A stretch of DNA of 5,160 bases, taken from Segetibacter sp. Lineage in GTDB: Bacteria; Bacteroidota; Bacteroidia; Chitinophagales; Chitinophagaceae. Shown here in pieces: positions 1 through 5,160 of the stretch. Every line of letters starts with the position of its first letter. Position 1 is the stretch's first letter. The stretch lies in assembly GCA_030146445.1 (NCBI GenBank), contig JASLBT010000040.1:1-5160 (forward strand), in the 5' to 3' direction. A program made the translations under genes and the position numbers. The notes under the pieces were generated by a model. It was not told the DNA's origin. It made no database searches and saw only the letters and a list, made by a program, of their open reading frames with translations.

Positions 1-1284
1 ATGAATGCGATCCTAATGCAGATCCGGCCTTGTACCGACGCCTTTTATCCTTCTGCATACGAACCCTGGAGTGAATACCTGACCGGTAAACAGGGACTTG
101 CACCTTCGCCCTACTATGATCCGCTGCAATTTATGATCGAAGAAACCCATAAACGCGGCATGGAGTTTCACGCCTGGTTGAACCCGTACAGGGCCGTATT
201 CAACGTAAACAAGTCGTCGGTTGCCCCCAACCACGTGACCCGCCTTTTCCCACACTGGTTCCTGAACTATGGTACAATAAAGATTTTTAATCCGGGTATG
301 CCCGAAGTACGTGACTACGTAAATGGGGTGATCAGGGATGTAGTTACAAGATATGACCTCGATGGTATTCACTTCGACGACTACTTTTATCCTTATCCCA
401 TTCCCGGGAAGATTATTCCCGACCAGGCCACCTATCAGAAGTATGGTGTTGGAATGACGCGAAACGACTGGCGGAGAAGTAACGTCGACTCGATCATCAA
501 AATGGTTCATGAAACAATTCAACGGGCCAATCCCAGGATCAAGTTTGGAATCTCCCCGTTTGGGGTTTGGCGCAACAAAAGCAAGGATCCGGCCGGTAGC
601 TCCACCAGAGCCGGTCTTACCAACTACGATGACCTTTATGCCGATATTCTTTTATGGATGAAAAACGGTTGGATCGACTACGTGGCACCGCAACTCTACT
701 GGGAGATCGGGCATCCGTTATGCGATTACAACGTGTTGCTCGACTGGTGGTCGGGGAACAGTTACGGGAAGCAGATCTTTGTGGGGCATGGAATTTACCG
801 CGGCTACGATCAGAAAAGTGGCGGATGGCGAAGACCGACAGAAATACCCAACCAGATTAAGGAACTCCGGGAGAGACCGCAAATCCAGGGCAGTGTATAT
901 TTCAGCAGTAAGTCGTTTGTTAGAAATCCATATGGCTGGAACGATACGCTTAGAAATAATTACTATCGTTTGCCGGCCCTGGTGCCGCCAATGCGCTGGA
1001 TCGATAGCATACCGCCGATAGTTCCACTCATCGAAAAGATCAAAGGAAGCAAACAACAGCGGGTATTGTACCGGGGAGCGGAGCCGATCAAAGGTTTCGC
1101 ACTGTATACCGTATCCCCGGGAAAGCCCCTTGCCCGCGAAAGTGCTACACTCGTAAAGTTGTTTGTCGCCGAAAAGTTTGTTGATGTTGACCTCGGGGAA
1201 CTCGAAATACCAAAGATCGAAAAGCTGTTTATTGCTGCCGTGGACAGGAACAATAATGTGAGTGAATGGGTTCCGTTACGGTAA
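1..1284 (+). CDS. GHL10/DUF187 family glycoside hydrolase, 5'-truncated by the window edge
   Basis: Glycoside-hydrolase-like TIM-barrel protein of the GHL10 (DUF187) family. E. coli DigH (YddW), which cleaves stripped peptidoglycan glycan strands, belongs to the same broad family. Visible (residues counted from base 1): the barrel strand QIRPCTDAFYPSAYEPWSEY near the N-terminus, the acidic motif DGIHFDDYFYPYP (121-133) with candidate active-site residues D126/D127, FGISPFGVWRN (182-192), and YVAPQLYWEIG (227-237). From about residue 340 a small beta-rich, FnIII-like C-terminal domain follows and ends in AAVDRNNNVSEWVPLR. Family members usually carry an export signal and the first barrel strand (a GVW-type motif) before the segment seen here. 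The ATG at base 1 is therefore almost certainly an internal Met of a G-M-N-A-type strand, and the true start lies upstream. Likely exported to the periplasm or outer membrane as an envelope or polysaccharide hydrolase. Family is secure; substrate is not. Confidence 0.9.
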   Translation: MNAILMQIRPCTDAFYPSAYEPWSEYLTGKQGLAPSPYYDPLQFMIEETHKRGMEFHAWLNPYRAVFNVNKSSVAPNHVTRLFPHWFLNYGTIKIFNPGMPEVRDYVNGVIRDVVTRYDLDGIHFDDYFYPYPIPGKIIPDQATYQKYGVGMTRNDWRRSNVDSIIKMVHETIQRANPRIKFGISPFGVWRNKSKDPAGSSTRAGLTNYDDLYADILLWMKNGWIDYVAPQLYWEIGHPLCDYNVLLDWWSGNSYGKQIFVGHGIYRGYDQKSGGWRRPTEIPNQIKELRERPQIQGSVYFSSKSFVRNPYGWNDTLRNNYYRLPALVPPMRWIDSIPPIVPLIEKIKGSKQQRVLYRGAEPIKGFALYTVSPGKPLARESATLVKLFVAEKFVDVDLGELEIPKIEKLFIAAVDRNNNVSEWVPLR

Positions 1285-1398
1285 ACCTTTGTGGCATCAG
1301 GATGTTGTAAACACGAAACAGCCGGTTCAAAGAGTTTGAGAAGAACACCCCGGGTCCTTATTTTTAAAAGCAGCGGCTCTTCTAACGTTAATGATCTA

Positions 1399-1407
1399 TA
1401 GCTTTGC
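1399..1407 (+). promoter_or_regulatory. Bacteroidota-type -7 promoter element upstream of the kdnA-like gene
   Basis: TAGCTTTGC matches the Bacteroidota primary-sigma -7 consensus TAnnTTTGy exactly. It lies 33 nt before the ATG at 1441, which leaves a leader of roughly 25-30 nt. No TTTG or TTG -33 box is present at the usual 19-21 nt upstream, so the match is one-sided. The leader ends in an A-rich stretch (ACAAAAAATTTACAT) with no Shine-Dalgarno sequence, typical for this phylum. Its presence suggests the aminotransferase has its own promoter and does not depend on read-through from the glycosidase. Confidence 0.4.
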
Positions 1408-1440
1408 AGCAGCCGATTTATAACCACAAAAAATTTACAT

Positions 1441-2661
1441 ATGCCAGGTTTTGAGCTTTGGGGCGATGAAGAACGTAAGGAAGTAAATGACGTGCTGGAA
1501 ACCGGGATACTAATGCGTTATGGTTTTGACGGGCCGAGGAAAGGAATCTGGAAATCGAAAGAGTTGGAGGATGAGATACGGAACACCTTCGGCTGCAAAT
1601 ACGCACAGCTTACGAGCAGTGGCACTGCTGCACTTACAACAGCCCTCGCCGCTTTGGGCGTCGGCTATGGCGACGAGGTGATTATGCCAACATTCACTTT
1701 TGTGGCGAGTTTCGAAGCAGTGATCAGTGTGGGCGCAATACCGGTGTTGGTCGACATCAACGAAACGCTTACCCTGGATCCCGTTGCAGTCAGGGCTGCA
1801 ATCACCCCTCGAAGCCGCTGTATAATGCCCGTACATATGTGCGGTAGCATGGCCGACCTCGGTGCCTTACAGGAGATATGTCGCGAGCACAACCTCGTTT
1901 TGCTGGAAGATGCCTGTCAGAGTATAGGCGCTACCTACAATGGAAAGAAAGTGGGTACGATAGGCGATGCCGGGACCTTTAGTTTCGATTTTGTAAAAAC
2001 GATTACCTGCGGCGAAGGTGGGGTGGTCATGACAAACAACGAACTGGTATACGTGAAATGCGACGGCTATACTGATCACGGCCACGATCATGCGGGGGTT
2101 GACCGGGGTGCAGATCTTCACCCGTTTATCGGCTATAATTATCGGATCAGCGAGCTTCACGCCGCAGTGGGCCTGGCACAGGTGAAAAAGCTTGCAAAGT
2201 TTCTTGAAATACAGAAAGCCAACCAGGAGGTTTTAAAAGGTATACTCTCGACAATACCTGAAATAACTTTTCGCGAGATCCCTGAAGGCGGGGTAGACAG
2301 CTGTACATTCCTGAGCTGGTTCCTGCCGACCGAAGAGATCACTAAGGCTGTCGTTCAGCAGCTTAAGGAAGCGGGGCAACTTGCAGGTAACTTCTATTGG
2401 TACAACAACAACTGGCACTACATCAGCAAGTGGGATCACCTTAAAAATGCGACTTTCCTGAATGCTCAAAGCGCTGGGATAACAAACGCCCTGAAACAAC
2501 TGGCTTCAAAAACTTTCCCTGCAAGCGACCGTGTAATGAGTCGTTGTATCAGCACGGCTATCAGCCTGGGCTGGTCGGAGAGCCAGGTAAAAGAAAAGGG
2601 CGAAAAAATTGCTGCGGTGGTGAAACAGGTGCTCAGCAACAGTGCAATACCCATGGGCTGA
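1441..2661 (+). CDS. kdnA: KdnA-like PLP-dependent aminotransferase (DegT/DnrJ/EryC1/StrS family), probable Kdo8N biosynthesis
   Basis: Complete 406-aa fold-type I PLP sugar aminotransferase. Visible: SSGTAAL (59-65) for cofactor phosphate binding, LLEDACQSIGA (154-164) with the pyridine-N-contacting D157, TITCGEGG (187-194) just after the Schiff-base lysine K186 in the SFDFVKT context, and GYNYRISELHAA (231-242). Beyond the family motifs it matches, as I remember it, Shewanella KdnA: the same MPGFEL N-terminus, VHMCGSM (131-137), DHGHDH (212-217), FREIP (277-281), and FYWY followed by NNWHY (318-327). KdnA transfers an amino group from glutamate to 8-oxo-Kdo, made by the dehydrogenase KdnB, to form Kdo8N for LPS; it is cytoplasmic. 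The shared N-terminus fixes the start. KdnB is not in this window. A different sugar substrate within the DegT family is the alternative: family certain, KdnA function likely by similarity. Confidence 0.8.
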   Translation: MPGFELWGDEERKEVNDVLETGILMRYGFDGPRKGIWKSKELEDEIRNTFGCKYAQLTSSGTAALTTALAALGVGYGDEVIMPTFTFVASFEAVISVGAIPVLVDINETLTLDPVAVRAAITPRSRCIMPVHMCGSMADLGALQEICREHNLVLLEDACQSIGATYNGKKVGTIGDAGTFSFDFVKTITCGEGGVVMTNNELVYVKCDGYTDHGHDHAGVDRGADLHPFIGYNYRISELHAAVGLAQVKKLAKFLEIQKANQEVLKGILSTIPEITFREIPEGGVDSCTFLSWFLPTEEITKAVVQQLKEAGQLAGNFYWYNNNWHYISKWDHLKNATFLNAQSAGITNALKQLASKTFPASDRVMSRCISTAISLGWSESQVKEKGEKIAAVVKQVLSNSAIPMG

Positions 2662-2871
2662 CACCCTGCACTCAATCAAACATAGGCGATATTACGCCGG
2701 GCTAAACGGTCCATGCACTCTCGGAGGTCTTCAGTATCAAACAGTGGACACGGGTAACGTTAGAACGAACACGGATCTTCAAACGCCGTTAGCCGGGCTT
2801 TTCGGCGCGATGAACAAGGCAAAAAGCCGGTCAGGGTGCTTGCCTGCTTCAACTTACACCATTAGCCTGTT
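2662..2871. other. Convergent intergenic gap with imperfect inverted repeats, no supported gene
   Basis: This gap lies between the stop of the kdnA-like gene (+) and the stop of the small secreted-protein gene (-). Four inverted repeats are visible. 2700-2709 pairs with 2786-2794 (9 bp, one bulged A). 2793-2802 pairs with 2822-2830 (9 bp, one bulged G, 19-nt loop). CGCCG 2784-2788 pairs with CGGCG 2803-2807. AGGCAA 2817-2822 pairs with TTGCCT 2840-2845. Some are mutually exclusive. None is followed by a clear U-tract on either strand, so I do not call an intrinsic terminator, although transcription from both sides must end near here. The only open frame through it looks non-genic. Confidence 0.4.
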
Positions 2872-3201
2872 TCATCTTTTCTTGCCTTCCAAAACATCAC
2901 AATAATTCACCGAGCCAAGTCTGAAGCGGAGAGGAATTTTTGCCGCTTTTTCGAACTGCAATTCTTTGGTGCAGAAGAAACCAAGGTTCCTGGTATACCA
3001 ATCGGCTGGGATAGCCGGGTTGCCAGACCTGACACGTTTGAGATCTACCACATGATTTAAGAATATTTTGGCTGTACTGTCGGGAGTTGAAGAGTATGTT
3101 GCAGCCCGCTGAGGGATCAACCTGAATGGTTGCTGGGCGGAGGCTGTTGAGTTAAGGTATACCAATAATAATATAAAGAAACAAATCGAACAGTGCCTCA
3201 T
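2872..3201 (-). CDS. Small secreted/periplasmic protein of unknown function
   Basis: 109-aa protein. Residues 1-22 form a convincing Sec signal peptide: basic MRH start, hydrophobic core CFFILLLVYL (7-16), and an A-S-A site (20-22) that predicts cleavage before Q23. The mature part is about 87 aa, with no further membrane segment and no lipobox. The C-terminal half holds a compact motif, NLGFFCTKE (72-80) then KIPLRFRLGSVNY (88-100), with two Cys (C77, C101) that could pair in the periplasm. I associate this LGFFC...KIPLRFRLG pattern with short uncharacterised Chitinophagaceae proteins, from memory only. The start at 3201 is the one that yields the signal peptide; no Shine-Dalgarno precedes it, normal for the phylum. 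It is divergent from rpoN and convergent with the kdnA-like gene. Function unknown. Signal peptide plus motif argue that it is a real gene and not a shadow of another frame. Confidence 0.75.
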   Translation of the reverse strand: MRHCSICFFILLLVYLNSTASAQQPFRLIPQRAATYSSTPDSTAKIFLNHVVDLKRVRSGNPAIPADWYTRNLGFFCTKELQFEKAAKIPLRFRLGSVNYCDVLEGKKR

Positions 3202-3238
3202 CTTATGGTGCTTTTGTATGTAAATTTACCGCAAAAAG

Positions 3239-3260
3239 CTGGCAGGAAAATTTATGCCAG
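3239..3260. promoter_or_regulatory. Perfect inverted repeat CTGGCA-N10-TGCCAG, operator candidate
   Basis: Two perfect 6-bp arms (3239-3244 and 3255-3260) separated by 10 bp sit in the divergent region between the small secreted-protein gene and rpoN, 38-59 nt upstream of the former's ATG. Arm centres are 16 bp apart, about one and a half helical turns. On the - strand the spacer contains TAAATTTT, close to the TAnnTTTG -7 consensus, so a bound dimer could cover a promoter. It does not fit a sigma-54 promoter, because the GG-to-GC distance is 13 and not 10. A transcript hairpin is possible, but there is no T-tract after it. Confidence 0.35.
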
Positions 3261-3283
3261 ATTTTAACGTTCAATATCAATTC

Positions 3284-3300
3284 AAAAAATTTTTTTAAAA
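3284..3300. repeat. A/T tract with a 12-bp A6T6 palindrome
   Basis: AAAAAATTTTTTTAAAA lies about 60-77 nt upstream of the rpoN start. A6T6-type tracts are intrinsically curved and often act as UP-like or nucleoid-protein sites near promoters. It is centrally placed between two divergent genes, so it may serve both. No clear -33/-7 pair for rpoN was found nearby. Confidence 0.35.
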
Positions 3301-3345
3301 GTGCCCTTAGAAAACGTTTTAACTTTTTGTTCCGTTTAGTATTTG

Positions 3346-3352
3346 AGAGGAG
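3346..3352 (+). promoter_or_regulatory. Shine-Dalgarno-like site of rpoN
   Basis: AGAGGAG ends 8 nt before the rpoN ATG at 3361 (spacer TTTAAGAA). This is a strong purine-rich site for a Bacteroidota gene, where such sites are generally rare, and it supports the chosen start. The kdnA-like and small secreted-protein genes in this window have none. Confidence 0.5.
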
Positions 3353-3360
3353 TTTAAGAA

Positions 3361-4845
3361 ATGTCATTAAGTCAATCATTACAGCAGAAGCTATTACAGA
3401 AGTTATCACCACAACAAATTCAGCTAATGAAGTTGTTGCAGGTTCCCACGGCTAACCTCGAAGAAAGAATCAAGGAGGAGCTCGAGGAGAACCCTGCCCT
3501 GGAGGTGAGTGAAGACGGGCACGACGAATATGATGACAACCTCAAAGATGAATTTGAATCCGGCGACGAGGAATTTGAAGCAGAGGGAAGTGCCGACGAA
3601 TACGATAACCTGGATTTAAGTGAATATATTAATGAAGGTGACGATGAAGTAGGCGATTATAAGCTTCGCGACGAAAATTACCCCGAGGCAGACGAAGGGA
3701 AGGTGATCCCGATCAGGGTTGAGACCTCTTTTCACGAAATGCTGCTCGACCAGTTGGGCATGATGAACCTCGACGAAAGAGCGCGGAAGATGGCGGAGCA
3801 GATTGTGGGCAGTATCGACGATGACGGTTACCTCAGGAGAGAGCTTTCCTCAATTGCCGATGACCTCGCCTTCCGGCAGAACATTGTTGCTACAGAAATC
3901 GAAATTGAAGCAATGATTAAAAAGATCCAGCAGTTCGATCCGCCTGGTATCTGTGCGCGCAACCTTAAAGAATGCCTCATTTTGCAATTACATCGTCGGT
4001 TAAAAGAGGGCAAAGAAGTAGAACTTGCGCTGCAGGTGATGGAAAAGTACTTCGATGAATTTACCAAAAAGCACTACGAAAAGATTCAGCGTGGACTCAA
4101 CCTGTCCGATGACCAGCTAAAGGCAGTCATCACCCAGATCATCAAGCTTAATCCCAAACCCGGTGGCAATATCGGTTCAGTAAACAAGGCGGAGAGTTAT
4201 GTAGTTCCCGATTTCTTCATCTTTAATAATGCCGGCAAGCTGGAGCTTACGCTCAACAGCAAAAATGCCCCCGACCTGCGAATCAGCGAAGGATATCGCG
4301 ACATGATCAAGGACTACGAGAAGGGTGCAAAAAAAGACAAAAGGCAAAAAGAGGCCGTACTATTCATCAAGCAAAAAATTGACTCGGCAAAATGGTTTAT
4401 CGATATGATCAAGCAGCGTCAGCAAACGCTGATCGGTACCATGCAGAGCATCATGAACTACCAGGAAGAGTTCTTTCTTACCGGTGACGAGACCACCCTG
4501 AAGCCAATGATCCTCAAAGATATTGCTGAAATGACAGGCCTCGACATCAGTACCGTAAGCAGGGTGGCAAACAGCAAGTTTGTACAAACAGAATTCGGAA
4601 CATACCGCCTGAAGTTCTTCTTTAGTGAGTCGCTCAGTACCGATAGCGGTGAAGAGGTGAGCACCCGGGAGGTTAAAAAAATATTAAGCAACCTTATCGA
4701 AGCAGAAGACAAGAGGAAACCTTTGAGTGATGAGCAACTTACCGATATGCTCCAGGAAAAAGGGTACAATATCGCCCGCCGAACCGTAGCAAAATACCGT
4801 GAACAGTTGAACCTTCCAGTCGCCCGGTTGCGCAAACAATTATAA
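3361..4845 (+). CDS. rpoN: RNA polymerase sigma-54 factor RpoN
   Basis: Complete 494-aa sigma-54, the alternative sigma factor that recognises -24/-12 (GG/GC) promoters and needs an AAA+ enhancer-binding activator for open-complex formation. Domains in order: the Gln/Leu-rich region I (about 1-48, SLSQSLQQKL through PQQIQLMKLLQVPT to ENPALE), which contacts activator and promoter; a very acidic region II (51-112, 29 Asp/Glu of 62 residues); the core-binding domain (about 115-310, with FDPPGICARNLKECL 192-206 and LNPKPGG 263-269); the helix-turn-helix region (LKDIAEMTGLDISTVSRVAN, 385-404); and the C-terminal RpoN box ARRTVAKYRE (472-481), which reads the -24 element. The length is usual for the family. 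The start is fixed by the SLSQSLQQKL N-terminus and the AGAGGAG upstream. All key motifs are intact, so it should be active. No activator gene is in the window. It is followed after 15 nt by a membrane-protein gene, probably in one operon. Confidence 0.97.
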   Translation: MSLSQSLQQKLLQKLSPQQIQLMKLLQVPTANLEERIKEELEENPALEVSEDGHDEYDDNLKDEFESGDEEFEAEGSADEYDNLDLSEYINEGDDEVGDYKLRDENYPEADEGKVIPIRVETSFHEMLLDQLGMMNLDERARKMAEQIVGSIDDDGYLRRELSSIADDLAFRQNIVATEIEIEAMIKKIQQFDPPGICARNLKECLILQLHRRLKEGKEVELALQVMEKYFDEFTKKHYEKIQRGLNLSDDQLKAVITQIIKLNPKPGGNIGSVNKAESYVVPDFFIFNNAGKLELTLNSKNAPDLRISEGYRDMIKDYEKGAKKDKRQKEAVLFIKQKIDSAKWFIDMIKQRQQTLIGTMQSIMNYQEEFFLTGDETTLKPMILKDIAEMTGLDISTVSRVANSKFVQTEFGTYRLKFFFSESLSTDSGEEVSTREVKKILSNLIEAEDKRKPLSDEQLTDMLQEKGYNIARRTVAKYREQLNLPVARLRKQL

Positions 4846-4860
4846 ACAACCGCCTGGTAT

Positions 4861-5160
4861 ATGCAGAACGAATATGCTTATCCTCCACAGATGCACCCGG
4901 CCGTAAGAGCAGGTGCAAAATTCGTTTCCTATATTTTTCACCCGATCTTTCTTCCCATTTACGTCATTGCATACCTGATCTTCATACATCCTTACTCGTA
5001 TGCTTCCCTGCAGGAGAAGCAGAAGCTCATGAAGTTGGTGTCGTTTTTTATCCTGACGGTGTTTTTTCCAACGCTTACGGTATTTCTACTCTGGCGACTC
5101 AGGTTTGTTGAGTCCATAATGTTGCGAACGCAACAGGAAAGAATTATCCCCTACATCGCC
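4861..5160 (+). CDS. Integral membrane protein of unknown function, 3'-truncated by the window edge
   Basis: An open frame of 100 codons runs to the last base with no stop. It starts at the ATG 15 nt after the rpoN stop; that stop is in the same frame and no other start codon lies between, so the start is fixed. A short polar N-terminus (MQNEYAYPPQMHPAVRAG) is followed by a hydrophobic segment at about 21-43 (FVSYIFHPIFLPIYVIAYLI), a polar loop (QEKQKLMK, 51-58), and a second segment at about 59-78 (FFILTVFFPTLTVFLLW). The visible part ends in a basic motif, LRTQQERIIPYIA (88-100). At least two transmembrane helices are seen, and more are expected beyond the edge. I recall similar uncharacterised membrane proteins near rpoN in Bacteroidota, but cannot name a family with confidence. 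The tight spacing suggests co-transcription with rpoN. Confidence 0.8.
   Translation, partial: MQNEYAYPPQMHPAVRAGAKFVSYIFHPIFLPIYVIAYLIFIHPYSYASLQEKQKLMKLVSFFILTVFFPTLTVFLLWRLRFVESIMLRTQQERIIPYIA

Noticed and set aside
1..3. ATG at base 1 as the true start of the glycosidase
   Set aside because: Family members have a signal sequence and the first barrel strand before this point; the frame is simply cut by the window edge.
13..522. Long - strand open frame opposite the glycosidase, with similar frames opposite kdnA and rpoN
   Set aside because: These are antisense shadows of clearly real genes, with no recognisable domain or start context.
1351..1366. Possible intrinsic terminator after the glycosidase (ACCCCGGGT followed by TTATTTTT)
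   Set aside because: The only palindrome, ACCC/GGGT, would need a one-base loop, so no stable hairpin precedes the T-rich run.
2755..2798. Integron attC-like site (GTTAGAAC and GTTAGCC around inverted repeats)
   Set aside because: Neither core matches GTTRRRY/RYYYAAC, and no integrase or cassette structure is present.
2642..2905. An 87-codon + strand open frame overlapping the end of the kdnA-like gene and the start of the convergent region
   Set aside because: It starts inside the kdnA-like gene and ends inside the opposite-strand secreted-protein gene. Its composition is low in typical core residues, and no motif, signal peptide or ribosome site supports it.
3239..3257. Sigma-54 (-24/-12) promoter in the TGGCA...TGC sequence near rpoN
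   Set aside because: The GG and GC dinucleotides are 13 bases apart and not the required 10, on both strands; the symmetry is better explained as an inverted repeat.
3324..3345. Bacteroidota promoter for rpoN using TTTTTG and TAGTATTTG
   Set aside because: TAGTATTTG has one base too many for TAnnTTTG, and the two elements are only about 7 nt apart where 19-21 are needed.

Overview
The window looks like chromosomal DNA of a Bacteroidota bacterium, most likely a Chitinophagaceae-type member. The reasons are an A-rich leader without a Shine-Dalgarno sequence before one gene, a TAnnTTTG-type -7 element, a GHL10-type glycoside hydrolase, a sigma-54 gene with a Bacteroidota-like sequence, and a short secreted protein whose C-terminal motif I associate with that family. 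The family-level placement is an inference.

Layout from left to right. (1) The 3' part of a family-10-like (GHL10/DUF187) glycoside hydrolase on the + strand, with its N-terminus outside the window. (2) A complete DegT/DnrJ/EryC1/StrS aminotransferase on the + strand that closely resembles KdnA, the enzyme that makes 8-amino-3,8-dideoxy-Kdo (Kdo8N) for lipopolysaccharide. A Bacteroidota -7 promoter element lies 33 nt before its start. (3) A 210-nt convergent gap with several imperfect inverted repeats and no gene I can support. (4) A small secreted or periplasmic protein on the - strand. (5) A 159-nt divergent regulatory region with a CTGGCA-N10-TGCCAG inverted repeat, a long A/T palindrome and AACGTT palindromes. 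(6) rpoN (sigma-54) on the + strand, complete, with an intact RpoN box. (7) 15 nt after rpoN and probably co-transcribed, the first 100 codons of a multi-pass membrane protein that runs off the right edge.

The genes do not form one obvious pathway. The glycoside hydrolase (possibly acting on peptidoglycan) and the KdnA-like enzyme (probably LPS inner core) both suit cell-envelope work but need not be co-regulated. The rpoN-membrane protein pair is the only likely operon. I see no mobile element, CRISPR array, tRNA or rRNA. The strongest candidate for something under-described is the KdnA-like gene, which implies Kdo8N-type LPS chemistry outside the proteobacterial setting where it was characterised. 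The small secreted protein and the divergent operator-like region come next.
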